A stretch of DNA of 64,000 bases from Brassica napus (Eukaryota; Streptophyta; Magnoliopsida; Brassicales; Brassicaceae), in contig NC_063448.1 of assembly GCF_020379485.1 (NCBI RefSeq), positions 19,429,726 through 19,493,725 on the forward strand, written 5' to 3'. Positions 24,346 through 36,351 of the stretch are shown here, piece after piece; position 1 is the stretch's first letter, and each line of letters starts with the position of its first letter. Position numbers and translations under genes: made by a program. The notes under the pieces are model-generated. The model searched no databases. It was not told the origin of the DNA and saw nothing but the letters and a program-made list of their open reading frames with translations.

Positions 24346-25390
24346 TTTTTTTTTTGAAAAAATTTTAAATTTATTCACTTCAAAAACCTTTGTACAACCT
24401 AATGCTATTTTGTGTAGAAAGCTATGAACCTAAATATAACTTTGAGAAGAAAAAGGAAAGCATTATTTACTCCCAAACCATATCTCCATGGCCTTCTCAT
24501 ATTTACTTCCAACTTTCTTTCTCAAGGATGATATTCTGTTTCGGACCAACCTATCCAGATAGATGAGAAGCGAGCAGGGGATTGAGGAGCCTCTCCTACT
24601 CTTCGAGAGTTTATTTCATGCCAAATGGCATAGACAACCGCTTGGAAACAATAACGGAATAGGAAGGTTAATGTTTGGTCTTGTAGACCTGTCACCAATC
24701 TTTGCACCAACGTTTGCCATTGAACCGTAATTCCTTGCCCAGCCAGGCCACTTATCGTACCTCTCCAAATTTCTTCAGAGAATACACACTCAAAGAACAA
24801 GTGATCTCTCGTTTCAGTAGCTGCATTGCAGAGCCAACAAATAGATATTGATTGTGGATTCCACCTGAGCAACCGATCACCCGTCGATAACCTGTTGTGA
24901 ACCGCAACCACTTGGGAGTAGCTTCCTTTAACCAGATCCCATTGAACCATGGGACGCGGGGAGCGTGTGTTCTAGTTAGATTCCATGTTTGAGAAGTCAT
25001 GAAACCTGGTCTGAATTCTCCATTCTCCCTCATCCAGAGACATATATCATCTTGCTGTCCAAGACCATGCTCTTGAAGAGACAGAATCTCCTGCTCTATT
25101 TGCATTAAGATAGAGCTTCTGTGCCTACGCCTGCGATAGGTGTGCACAACTCTCTCCACCGTAGCGTTGATCGGAATCCCAAGTCTGATACAGCCTCTTT
25201 CTCCAGTAAGATTTATCAAGACTCCCAACTGCGACCACTTATCGAACCAGAAGGATGTCGATGATCCGCTATTAACTTCCATTTTGGTGAGTTGCAGGGC
25301 CAATGGTCTGAGCTTTAGAAGCTTTTTCCACATCCAGGAGCCAAAGCGATTGTTTCCTTCACACTCCAAAAAGAACTCTTCCTGATCAAA
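24346..25390 (-). mobile_element. 5'-truncated LINE insertion with target duplication
   Basis: Minus-strand frames encode the end of a LINE polyprotein: SSTSFWFDKWSQLGVLI, VPWFNGIWLKEATPKW and then, after a frameshift near 24,900, the zf-RVT region AVHNRLSTGDRLLRWNP and CWLCNAATETRDHLFF. A T-run at 24,345-24,355 is the poly(A) tail of the minus-strand element. Fifteen-base direct repeats flank it (TATCAAATTAACTAT at 24,331 and TATCAAACTAACTAT at 25,391; 14 of 15 match). It is therefore a bona fide retroposition, truncated at the 5' end and now decayed. Confidence 0.88.
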
Positions 25391-25553
25391 TATCAAACTA
25401 ACTATCTATTAAAACTAAGCTCTAACTTCTATTTTAATCAGTTAGGTGATACGATATATGTTAAGCACGTTTCACTCAATTAATAAGCAGGTAAAAATAT
25501 AACTCAAAAAACTCAGCCAGAAAACAACTAAAAATGGCTTATTTGCGAACTAG

Positions 25554-25925
25554 CCATATTTTCAATACACATTAGGTAAATGTCATTGATTTTGACATAA
25601 TATAATTTCTAACATTTATACCACAAAGTAACCGTTTTTACCCCTTCTCTTTACAGGTACAAGGTAAGTGTGTGGGGGAAATAATGTGGCCAATATAATA
25701 AAAAGTCAAGAACATTTGAAAACTATTCCAAATAAAAGAAAGAGAAGATATCCACGTTGACATTTATTGACCACATGCATATACATCCTTAGATACTGAA
25801 CCTTATCCCAATCCCTTCCCAACCCCTAAATACTATACCCTAAACCATAATCAGTAAACCCTAAACCCAAATATAAACCATAAACCCAAGTATAAAACTC
25901 TAAACCAAATAGAATGGAACAAAAG
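25554..25925. repeat. Duplicated block, left copy
   Basis: Positions 25554-25787 recur at 25970-26203 with a constant offset of 416, and 25787-25925 recurs at 26290-26428 with offset 503. The second part is a degenerate telomere-like tract (AACCCTAAAC, CCCTAAACC variants). The first part includes TTACAGGTACAAGGTAAGTG. Confidence 0.85.
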
Positions 25926-25969
25926 GTAAATATTTTCAATACTCTAAACCCTAAATACTATACCCTAAA

Positions 25970-26428
25970 CCATATTTTCAATACACATTAGGTAAATGTC
26001 ATTGATTTTGACATAATATAATTTCTAACATTTATACCACAAAGTAACCGTTTTTACCCCTTCTCTTTACAGGTACAAGGTAAGTGTGTGGGGGAAATAA
26101 TGTGGCCAATATAATAAAAAGTCAAGAACATTTGAAAACTATTCCAAATAAAAGAAAGAGAAGATATCCACGTTGACATTTATTGACCACATGCATATAC
26201 ATCGAGTGTTATATTCCATATTATTGATGTAGTGTTGGATTATAACTCCACCTACAACCTCTAAATACTAAACATAACTCAACCCCAATCCTTAGATACT
26301 GAACCTTATCCCAATCCCACCCCAACCCCTAAATACTATACCCTAAACCATAATCAGTAAACCCTAAACCCAAATATAAACTATAAACCCAAGTATAAAA
26401 CTCTAAACCAAATAGAATGGAACAAAAG
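25970..26428. repeat. Duplicated block, right copy, with 86-bp insert
   Basis: Second copy of 25554-25925, split by 26,204-26,289, which is absent from the left copy. Similar CCCTAAAC-type degenerate repeats continue to about 26,590. Confidence 0.85.
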
Positions 26429-26599
26429 AAATAACATAGTATATATTGGTGAAATTATGAAATGTCTATCATTGCATGGAAAAAATTAATGTTGACCCCA
26501 ACCATACCCCTTACTTTCTAAATACTAAACCATAAACTCAAATCACTAAACCCTAACCCAAATATAAACCCTAAAATTAAATATCAAAATCTAAAAAGT

Positions 26600-27657
26600 A
26601 CATAATATCATGTAATATTAAATTATATTATGTAATATTCAACTATACAAAATAGATCATGGTACAATTTTACAGGTTCAAAAACATGTAACGATAGTTA
26701 GAACTTAAAAAAATTAGAAACTATATTTCTAAACAAAATATAGCACTTTTAGTAGTCGTCAAATCATGACAAAATAATATAGTAACAAAATATATCGCAT
26801 TACATAATACATAATATGTCCATCTAGAATGGAACAAGAATCTGTCAATGGAATAGTAACGCCACTTAATTCTACTTCATGCGTATGTGACTTTCATGTG
26901 TGTTGCAGCACTGTTAGTGGGATCTCAGATATGATGCATGCATGTCATTCATATTATAATTTGTCACCATCAGCTGAATCACATACGCTATTAGGGAGAA
27001 TCAGTTCTAAAACCAGTTTTCAAATATTTAATTTTCTATACTATTAATCTATTAACTAGTTATCATTCCCATATTATAGTACTCTAATACCATTGTATCA
27101 TCAATACCACGAAACTATAAATCAAGCAGAGCGCCAGAACTTGAGAAGGATCTTCGTCGAATCGGTGATGTGGATGCGAATCGGCCCGGGTGATGCTCCT
27201 CGCCGCCTCGGTTTTAACTGCGGCGGCGCTTTGGTGGTTTCAGAAGCGGAAAAAGTTAGGATTTTTAAAGAAGTTTCTTGATCACAAAATACTCTCGGAA
27301 TTCAAGCGATGGTGACGATATTGATACTCCGTGAGTGAGACCATGGCAATCGTAGAAAGTTTCCAAGAAAAATTACAAAAAGAGGATGTGAATATCGAGC
27401 GGCCATGAATTACTTTTGACAGGTAATAGTTATTAATTTTTGTTTTTTATCTGTAGGTTTCACCGGTTGTTGAAAAGGAAAAATTAGAATTATTATAGAA
27501 AAGCCACAATGTGTATAGGTGTATTAGGGAAATTGGACATCTAGCTAATTAGTGATTTTTTTAGCGTTATACAGTCCAATTTCCCTTAAAAAAATCAGTT
27601 TAGTTGTTTTTTTTGCTTAACATCAGTTTACGTTGTTGACCATCGCTTGTATGCATG
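26600..27657. other. Intergenic DNA, no gene recognised
   Basis: The stretch is AT-rich up to 27,100. 27,130-27,290 is more GC-rich (CGCCGCCTCGG, GCGGCGGCGC) with a 62-codon frame that I do not recognise, possibly a small host-gene fragment. Confidence 0.4.
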
Positions 27658-27662
27658 GTGGT

Positions 27663-28734
27663 TGTTGGAGTCAAAAACGGTTATTTCGAAATCAACGGCT
27701 ATGATTATTTCTTATTTGCGGATTTCTCGCAAAACATTCACTGAAAGAAAGATCGGAAGTGAACGAACGAGCGAATCCCGCACAAAAGCCACTCGCCATA
27801 AAGCTGAACCATCACGCGGGTCAGCACGCCGGCGAGCTCAACCATCTTGCCGGCCAGCTCGCCGGCGAGCTTAACCGTCGTGTGGTTGCACTCGCCCGGC
27901 GAGCTCAACCATCGCGCCGGTCAGCTCGCCGGCGAGCTGAACCGTCGCGTGGTTGTGTTCGCCGGCGAGTTCGGCCGTCACACGAGTCGGCTCGCCCGGC
28001 GAGTTCGACCTGATCCCGGCCTGTCCGACTTACTTCGACTCCCGTATCTTCCGTATAGCTCTGATATCCGACCTTTGGGACCATATACTTCTTGTTTCGT
28101 TTTGATTTAAGTTATTCTCGAAGTTTTATGACCAAAACCGAGAAATCGTATAAACGCCAAAAGGCCTAGGAACGGTCCGCAAGGATCCTGACTGGTCTAG
28201 AGGCCCATCTACGCTCTCAAAAGGGATTCGAGCCCATAAAAGTTATGACGGTTTGTCCTAACTCGTAGAGATACGATAAATGTAAAGATTCGAGGATAAC
28301 TATCAAGATCGACGAAAAATGAAATATTCCCGAAAGAGATAGACTTGGGCCCAAAGGCGAAGGATTGGCCACCGACGTAGAGCGACTATATAAGGAGAGC
28401 AGGAGCATAAGAAAAAGGGATCCGAGAATTTAGACTTAGAGAACTCCTGCTAGCTTAGAGAACTTAGGGCTTAGGTGGTTAGACTAGCACGACAAGGCAT
28501 AGAACGTCTTGGCTGCCTCTTGTCCTGTTGTTCTGATAGTTAGCATATCTCTACTCCTCTCGGAGAAATCTTGTATTCATACTATTCAATAAAACGCCTC
28601 TGAGCGATTATCTATCTTTTTATCGTTCTAAAGTGATTACGCAGAGAATTCGGACCTTCAAGAAAAAACGGGTTCACTCGGTTTTCCTCCATTATTATTT
28701 ATTATAATCGACGGTGTGAATTTTGGTTCCCACA
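27663..28734 (+). repeat. Tat element left LTR (1072 bp)
   Basis: Begins TGTTGGAGTC and ends TTCCCACA. It includes a GC-rich minisatellite at about 27,800-28,015 with repeated CTCGCCGGCGAGCT-type palindromes, and a CTATATAAGG TATA box at about 28,386. The right LTR has fewer minisatellite units and lacks about 19 bp near 28,161. Confidence 0.92.
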
Positions 28735-28735
28735 G

Positions 28736-28753
28736 TTTGGCGCTAGAAGGAGG
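28736..28753 (+). other. Primer-binding site of Tat element
   Basis: TTTGGCGCTAGAAGGAGG directly after the LTR; TGGCGCTAGAAGGAG-type primer sites are common in Tat-clade elements. Confidence 0.75.
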
Positions 28754-28807
28754 GGGGGTTTGACGAATTCTCTAACTCAAAAATCACTTAACGATAAAAG
28801 ACACAGG

Positions 28808-31800
28808 ATGTCCGCTCCAGCAGCTAACGATGTCGTTTCTTTCAAGGACCGGGCAACGGCCGATCAGGCCAAACCCCACAACATTCTCCTTGTTATCGAG
28901 CTGTCGATCCAGGACATCGACGTAGCGAGAGTGTTGGTCAACACCGGATGCTCGGCCAATATTATCTACAAAATCACCCTCGAAATAATGGAGATCGATC
29001 GGTGCGCCATTACGGAAAGACCCAGCCCGATATTCGAACTCTCGGGAAATGCTACTATGACTCTCGGCTCGATCGACCTCGTTGTTAAAGCTGGGAGCAT
29101 CATCAAAGTCACGGAATTCTTAGTCATCGACCGCCTAACATCGTACAAGCGATCGTCAGTACTCCATGGTTGAATTCCATGCGTGCGATCCCTTCGACAT
29201 TCCATTTATGCCTTAAGTTTCCAACCCTTCGTGGAGTCGAAACTATACAAGGAGACCGCAGGATGTCGCGAGTATGTTTCACCGCCGAGTTAAAGAGAAA
29301 GAACTTTGCGATCGAAACTTCCCATAAAAAGAAAAGAAAGCTGACTCTCGATGAGAACGCCCCGGAACAAGACTCGGAAGTCTTCTGGCAATCTCAAAGG
29401 ACCAAACCCCTAGAAGGGAAGCGCAAACCGACTTGCGAACCGGTAATTTTGATCTGCCTCGACGAATCCTCTCCGGAATGATGTGTCGAGATTGGAGCCA
29501 AACTCCGCGAGCCACTAAAGACAGAGCTCATCGCCTGTCTCAAAAAGAACCTCAATGCGTTCGCTTGGGCCGCGGAAGATATGCCAGGGATCGATATCGG
29601 CATAATGTGTCATGAGCTTAACATCGATCCGACCTACAGACCCGTCAAACAAAAAAGGCAGAAGCTAGGACCAGAGCGTGCCACCGCGGTAAATGAGGAA
29701 GTCGAAAGACTCCTGAAGGTCGGATCAATAACATAAGTTAGGTATCCAGACTGGCTCGCTAACCCGGCCGTGGTCAAAAAGAAAAACAGAAAATGGCGAG
29801 TATGCGTCGATTTTACCGATCTCAACAAGGCCTGTCCAAAGGATTGCTTTCCACTCCCGCACATCGACCGACTGGTCGAAGCAACAGCAGGGAACAAACT
29901 CTTATCATTTATGGATGCCTTCTCTGGGTACAATCAGATCATGATGAATCCCGACGATCGTGAGAAAACTGCGTTCATCACCGATCGGGGAACATATTGC
30001 TACAAAGTAATGCCTTTCGGTCTCAAGAATGCAGGCGCCACTTACCAGCGACTTGTCAATCGAATTTTCTCCGAACAGCTCGGCAAAACTATGGAGGTAT
30101 ACATCGATGACATGCTCGTAAAGTCTCTTGACGAGCACGACCACGTCTCCCATTTGGAGGAGTGCTTTGCAAAACTTAACGCCCACAACATGAAACTGAA
30201 CCCTGCAAAGTGTAGATTCGCGGTGGCATCAGGAGAATTTCTTGGGTACCTAGTCACGTGTTGTGGGATCGAAGCCAATCCTAAGCAGATAAACGCGTTA
30301 ATAGAGATGGTCTCGCCAAGGACGAAACGGGAAGTCCAAAGGCTAACCGGAAGAGTCGCGGCCTTGAACCGTTTCATCTCGCGCTCAACGGATAAGTGTT
30401 TTCCTTTCTACGACACGCTGAAAGGGAATAAGAAGTTTGAATGGTCGGAGGAATGTGAGAAAGCTTTCCAACAGCTAAAACGTTACCTAGCCCCTCCTCC
30501 CGTCCTCGCAAAACCAGTGGAGGGAGAACCCTTGTTCCTGTACATCGCAGTCTCCACAACAGCGGTAAGGGGCGTTTTGATTAGAGAGGAACGCGGTGAG
30601 CAAAAACCAATCTTCTACATAAGCAAAACGTTACTGGACGCTGAGCCCCGGTATCCCATGATGGAGGAACTAGCATTCGCAGTTATGACATCGGCCAGGA
30701 AACTCCGGCCGTACTTTCAATCACATACCATAATAATCCTCACCACCTTCCCCCTGCGAATGATCTTGCACATTCTGAGTCAGTCAGGACGACTCGCAAA
30801 ATGGGCAATCGAACTAAGCAAGTACGACGTGGAGTACCGCCCAAGAACATGCGCAAAATCTCAAGTACTAGTGGACTTCTTGGCAGAATTGCCCACAGGG
30901 GGATATGACAAACACGGAACCGGACTCAACCTGGATCCTTCACGTCAACGGATCATCGTCCAAACAAGGATCCAGGACAGGAATCCGGCTCACGTCTCCG
31001 ACCGGCGAAGTCTTGGAACAGTCGTTCCGATTGGAATTCCATGCGTCGAACAACGAGGCCGGATATGAAGCACTCACGATTAGCCCATGGGCTTAAGATC
31101 CGCAACATTCACGCTTACTGTGACTCTCAGTTAGTCGCAAATCAGTACAGCGGAGAATACGAAGCGAGGAACGAAAGAATGGATGCATATGTAAAACTCA
31201 TCCAAGACCTCTCCCGAGACTTCAGCCACTTCGCCCTCACTAGGATTCCTTGCTCGGAAAACACTCAGGCGGATGCCTTGGCCGCACTCGCATCAAGTTC
31301 GGATTCTGGACTAAGATGAGTAATCCCCGTCGAGTTCATCGAACACCCAAGCATCGGATCACCAGTGGTCGCCAATCTGATTCGAGCACAAATCGAAAAT
31401 GCGGAGGAAGTCGAAGACCCACCAGAAGAAAACGTGGATCAGTCGGAATACGGCTGCGACAGCCCATGGCTAGAGCCAATCTGAGCATACATAATCAACT
31501 GAATGCTTCCCACTGAGAAATGGGCGGCCCGCAAAATCAAGACCCAGGCCGCGCGATATGTAACGGTAGAAGGAGAAATCTACAAATGGAGATTCTCCGG
31601 CCCACTCATGACATGCGCCGAAGGCGAAAAAGCAAGAAGAGTAATGGAGGAGGTTCATTCCGGATCATGTGGGAACCACTCCGGTGGAAGATCTCTCGCC
31701 GTAAAAATAAAACGCCATGGTTATTACTGGCCAACTATGATCAAAGACTGCGAGAAATTCGCACGGAAGTGCGAAAAATGCCAAAGGCACGCGCCGACAA

Positions 31801-32704
31801 TCCATCAACCCGCGGAAGTCCTCTCGTCCATCTCGTCTCCGTATCCCTTCATGCGATGGTCCATGGATATCATCGGGCCATTACACAACTCGAAGCAGAA
31901 ACGCTTCCTCATGGTCCTCATGGATTTCTTCTCAAAGTGGGTAGAGGCAGATTCCTACGCAAGTATCAAAGACGTACAAGTCGAGAACTTTGTATGGAAG
32001 AACATCATCACCAGACACGGGGTCCCTTACGAAATCGTGACAGACAACGGATCTCAGTTCATCTCTACGCGATTTGAAGCATTCTGCGAGAAGTGGAAGA
32101 TACGACTGACCAAGTCAACTCCCAGATATCCGCAGTGCAATGGCCAGGCAGAGACCATCAACAAAACCATCCTCAACGGGTTAAAAAGCGCTTAGAAGCC
32201 AAAAAGGGGCGATGGGCAGAAGAGCTCGAAGGAGTTCTTTGGTCGCAACGTACGACCCCGAGACGGGCTACGGGTGAAACCCCATTCACCCTCGTTTACG
32301 GAACGGAATGTATGATCCCCGCGGAAGTAGAATTTCCCGGATTACGGAGAAGATTCCTCCCAGAACGAGAAGATCTTAACAGTGCAATACTGCTAGACAA
32401 ACTCGATCTTATTAACGAGCGGCGAGATCAAGCTCTCATACGAATCCAAAATTACCAGCACGCCGCCGCAAAATACTACAACTCAAACGTTCGCCATCGT
32501 AGGTTCAAAGAAGGCGACCTGGTCCTTCGCAAAGTCTTCCAAAACACTGCCGAACGTAACGCAAGAAAACTGGGAGCAAACTGGGAAGGTCCATACAAGG
32601 TCATAAAGGTAGTCCGACCAGGATCATACCAAATCGCAAACATGCAGAACGTCAAGATCCAAAGAACCTGTAACGCGATGCATCTTAAGAAATGCTACCA
32701 CTAA
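28808..32704 (+). pseudogene. Tat pol polyprotein (PR-RT-RH-aRH-IN), interrupted
   Basis: Protease: VLVNTGCSANIIY near 28,930, with Asn where the catalytic Asp of the DTG motif belongs. A frameshift near 29,145 leads to STPWLNSMRAIPST. In-frame stops follow at 29,479-29,481 and 29,734-29,736. Reverse transcriptase is intact (DFTDLNKACPKDCFPLP, FMDAFSGYNQI, YIDDMLVKS near 30,101). Then come the degenerate first RNase H (30,460-30,740) and the second RNase H with WILHVNGSSSKQG (again Asn for Asp) and AYCDSQLVANQYSGEYEA, with frame changes around 31,040-31,080. Integrase has the HHCC finger (KCEKCQRH) and catalytic [17 protein letters not shown] and GQAETIN; a stop at 32,193 and frameshift precede the C-terminal KEGDLVLRKV part. 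Confidence 0.92.
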
Positions 32705-33885
32705 TCGTAAAGTGGATGATCCCCGAAAAAAGGGTACGTAGGCAGCTCGCCCAGCGAGTTCAGCTATTCCCTCATCTTAAAAAAGGGGGGGGGGGGGAAT
32801 GGGTACGTATACTAGTATACTCCCACAACTTTCAAAAAGTCGATCTTTTCGAACCTTTTTACAAAAAAAAAATGCGGCGCTACAATCGCTAAGCCTACTA
32901 TCCGACAAACAGATAGAACGGCGGTCCAGAACTCGCCCATAACGCCTAAGTCAGCTATCACGCTAAAACCAACAAACCCACGAATGCTCATAAAAAAAAA
33001 GAGCATCCTTGGTAAAAAGCCCGCAAGAAAAACGCGGCTCAAAACAAAAAAGATTAACTTCTGGCACTGCTAGACGTCGCAACACGCTTGAAGTTACGGT
33101 CTTTCCAACACTTATGGAAACAACACTCTTGTTTCCAAAATCAACATCCTCTAACGGTGAAATGCCTTTAAAATGGCATCGCTTCTTTGTTGCTGATCAC
33201 AACAAACGAACCCTAACGTCCTAAACAGACACTAGCCGCCCTCGAAAGGATAGGCTCTCTTACATCCGACAAGGATACCATAGCGCGATATACAAGAAAA
33301 TACAAAATTTTGGCCAGCACCTCCAAACGGCCTTTGGAAGTAGCTCGATTCATGCCAAGACAAGTCATATAAGCCGATAACATTTCACGTACTTTATATC
33401 GGTATGAATCAGGTAGAAATCGCAAACAGGCAAAATGAAAGCCGACTTGTCATCGCATAGCCTTAGTCCGAAAGTAAACCTAGCTCTTGCCCTAAACCCA
33501 GTCTTGCTGGATCCTGACATCTCAAAGGCATAATATCGACATCCCGATATGAGATCCCAAAACTTGTCCCTTCACTTAAGTCTATACGTTTTCACGAGTC
33601 CTCGCACAAAGCAAAAGTTGCGCGCTCAACAGACTATGGATACGGTGATCGTCCGGGGGCAAGGAACGAGACGACAACTCACTCCTTTGCCCTCTAACTT
33701 CGAAAAACCCGGAGTTCTCTCCATTTATAATAAGCCGAAAAGGTTTTATAGATTGAGCCAAGCATTATACAAAAAGCCCTAACAAGGGCAGGGATTCAAA
33801 GCCACCAACGGCCAGTCCCAAAACATGCAAACTGTGGCCTCACAAACAGGCCAAAACAGAAAATAAAAAAATCCCCGAAAGGATC
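32705..33885. other. Non-coding spacer of Tat element between pol and antisense ORF
   Basis: Only short frames with no domain. A G-run lies near 32,787-32,798 and several A-runs occur. This is where Tat elements normally carry long untranslated sequence. Confidence 0.6.
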
Positions 33886-33891
33886 ATTACC

Positions 33892-35203
33892 CTAAGCACT
33901 CCTCGGAGCACTACCTTCATCCTCAACCTCACAGCCATTGCCTCCCTCGGCCGCTTCGTCGTTTCCTCTCCCGCTCGCAACATCTCCACCTTCTTCAGCC
34001 ACGGGGCCATGCCCCTCGGTCTCTCCCGGACACGGCGTGAGGGTGCACTCGAACTGCAGCTGAGAGAGGATCAAGTCGAAGTCCCCATCGGAAGCCTTCA
34101 ATTCCTCCTTGCGAGACAACAGCCTTGTTTCTTCGGAGTCCAGAGTCGGAACCATGTCGCCTTTAAGCAGGTGGATCTCGTTCAGGCTTCCCTCGACGCT
34201 CGCCAGAGCCAGGTCCTTCTTATGGACTGCCATGAGGGAATCGAACAGAACATCCATCCTCGTCAGGCGAGCGTGAAAATCATCCCTCGAAACAACAGTC
34301 CTCGACTCTTCTCAGTTCTGAATTTCACGCTGGAGACGACGGACTTCGGAAGCCTTGCTCTTCTTCTCTTTCTTCAGCTTGAACAATGCACTTGCCGACT
34401 TTCCGAGGTCCCGCTTGAGATCGCTGACCCGAACCTCCAGCTGAGAGAGCTCAGCAGCACGAGCAGTTTCAGTAGATTTCAAAGCGGCCTCGGCTTGTTT
34501 CAATGCCTCTCGCGATTCAGCCAGGCCCCTTGTCGAACGCTCTATCTCTGATCCGCAGTCGCTGAGCATCCCGTCAATCAGGGATACAAACTATACATGA
34601 AATAAGGGTCAGGATAATCGTAGAACAAGGTGGCTCATGCTGAAAATAGTCAAAACAAACCTTGGCACGATGTTGCGACAAAGGTCCCGAGGGCTCCCTT
34701 TCCGCGCCAGCGGTACATCTCCTCTTCTTGACGGTCCCGGTCGCAGCGCCGGTCCTCTTGCGAGTTTTGGTCAAAGGAGCAGCACTGGACGCGGGAAGCC
34801 CTAGGACGATCTCCTTCCTATCCAAAGGTGGAGGCATCAACTCCGTCTCCTTCTCCTCCTTAGGAGCTGGGACTGGTGTGGTCGAATTGCCCGAGGGTTG
34901 AGCCGAGACCTCTGGAACTTGGACAGGAACCATGGCCGATTCTGCGAGGGGCGTGGCATCACCAGGGGACTTGTTTCCTCCAGCCGAGGTCGACATCGCA
35001 GGCGAAGAAAGGATAGCTGGCACCTCAGGCTGAATCCGACCCCCTTCCTTCCCGGCACTACGTCTGGACAGTCTCTCTTTGAAAGAAAGAAACCCGGCGA
35101 TGAAGGTTGGAGTAGCTTCGTGCATGGCCGGAGTCGGAAGTGCCGAGTTGGCCTCACCCATCTCGACGTCGGAGCTTTTCTTTTCACTTGGGGAGGAAGA
35201 CAT
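33892..35203 (-). pseudogene. Spliced antisense ORF of the Tat element
   Basis: Exon 1 is 35203-34661 (starts MSSSPSEKKSSDVEMGEANS; rich in Pro/Ser with a basic KTRKRTGAATGTVKKRR stretch). The intron is 34,660-34,591 (GT...AG, 70 bp). Exon 2 is 34590-33892 and predicts a coiled-coil (SREALKQAEAALKSTETARA and RVSDLKRDLGKSASALFKLK) and an acidic tail. Joining keeps the frame (543 nt, phase 0). A TGA at 34312-34314 interrupts exon 2, while reading beyond it stays in frame to the stop at 33,892. Extra antisense ORFs after integrase are known in Tat-clade elements; their function is not established. Confidence 0.7.
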
Positions 35204-35276
35204 TCTTGATAGGTAGTTTGAAGAAAAGAGAATGTGAGAGAAAGAGATGTGTGAAGAATGAGGAGTGGTGAGTTGC

Positions 35277-35288
35277 TACTTATAAGGA
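35277..35288 (-). promoter_or_regulatory. TATA box of the antisense ORF
   Basis: The minus strand reads CCTTATAAGTAG about 75-85 bases upstream of the antisense ATG at 35,203 and before the 3' LTR, so the antisense gene appears to have a promoter of its own inside the element. Confidence 0.5.
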
Positions 35289-35387
35289 TATGAGGGTGAC
35301 GTGGATTTCTGCAATAAATATTCTTAGCCAAAGATTTCGATTTCTAATTCGTATCACTCGCCCGCAAAATCGTCTCCGAGTCTTACG

Positions 35388-35402
35388 GGCTGGGGGGCTA
35401 AC
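35388..35402 (+). other. Polypurine-like tract of Tat element
   Basis: GGGCTGGGGGGCTAAC-like purine-rich sequence directly 5' of the right LTR. Confidence 0.65.
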
Positions 35403-36351
35403 TGTTGGGGTCAAAAACGGTTATTTCGAAATCAACGGCTATGATTATTTCTTATTCGCGATTTCTCGCAAAACATTCACTGAAAGAAAGATCGGAAGTG
35501 AACAAATGAGCGAATCCCGCACAAAAGCCACTCGCCGGAAAGCTGAACCGTCACGTGGGTCAGCTCGCCGGCGAGCTGAACCGTCGCGTGGTTGTGTTCG
35601 CCGGCGAGTTCAGCCGTCACGCGAGTCGGATCGCCCGGCGAGTTCGACCTGATCCCGGCCTGTCCGACTTACTTCGAGTCCCGTATCTTTCGTATAGCTG
35701 TGATATCTGACCTTCAGGACCATATACTTCTCGTTTCGTTTTGATTAAAGTTATTCTCGAAGTTTTATGACCGAAACCGAGAAATCGTATAAACGCCAAG
35801 GATCCCGACTGGTCTAGAGGCCCATCTACGCTCTCAGAAGGGATTCGAGCCCATAAAATTTGTGACAGTTTGTCCTAACTCGCAGAGATACGATAAATGT
35901 AAAGATTCGAGGATAACTATCAAGATCGACGAAAAATGGAATATTCCCGAAAGAGATAGACTTGGGCTCGAAGGCGAAGGATGGGCCACCGACCTAGAGC
36001 GACAATATAAGGAGAGCATGAGCAGAAGAAAAAGGGATCCGAGAATTTAGATTTAGAGAACTCCTGCTAGCTTAGAGAACTTAGGGCTTAGGTGGTTAGA
36101 CTAGCACGGCAAGGCATAGAACGTCTTGGCCGCCTCTTGTCCTGTTGGTCCGATAGTCAGCATATCTCCACTCCTCTCGGAGAAATCTTGTATTCATACT
36201 ATTCAATAAAACGCCTCTGAGCGATTATCTATCTTTTTATCGTTCTAAAGTGATTATGCAGAAAATTCGGACATTCAAGAAAAAACGGGTTCACTCGGTT
36301 TTCCTCCATTATTATTTATTATAATCGACGGTGTGAATTTCGGTTCCCACG
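35403..36351 (+). repeat. Tat element right LTR (949 bp)
   Basis: Begins TGTTGGGGTC and ends TTCCCACG, with G instead of the canonical terminal A. It is shorter than the left LTR because minisatellite units are missing, and its TATA box reads CAATATAAGG. The following GTGGT is the target duplication. Confidence 0.92.

Larger units (their letters stand above)
27663..36351 (+). mobile_element. Tat-lineage Ty3/gypsy element, gag-less, 8.7 kb
   Basis: Both LTRs are present (27663-28734 and 35403-36351), flanked by identical 5-bp target duplications GTGGT (27658-27662 and 36352-36356). The order is primer-binding site, protease, reverse transcriptase, RNase H, a second (archaeal-type) RNase H, integrase, then a spliced antisense ORF before the 3' LTR. 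The dual RNase H and the extra ORF after integrase are features of the Tat clade. Gag is missing: the protease starts about 100 bp after the primer-binding site. Confidence 0.92.

Noticed and set aside
27647..28110. Arg/Ser-rich ORFs
   Set aside because: Translation of the GC-rich minisatellite in the Tat LTR.
31520..32077. 185-codon [15 protein letters not shown]...
   Set aside because: Alternative frame of the integrase, whose HHCC and DDE motifs read in the other frame.
34009..34551. 180-codon plus-strand ORF
   Set aside because: Opposite strand of the antisense ORF exon 2, which has the better splice and promoter context.
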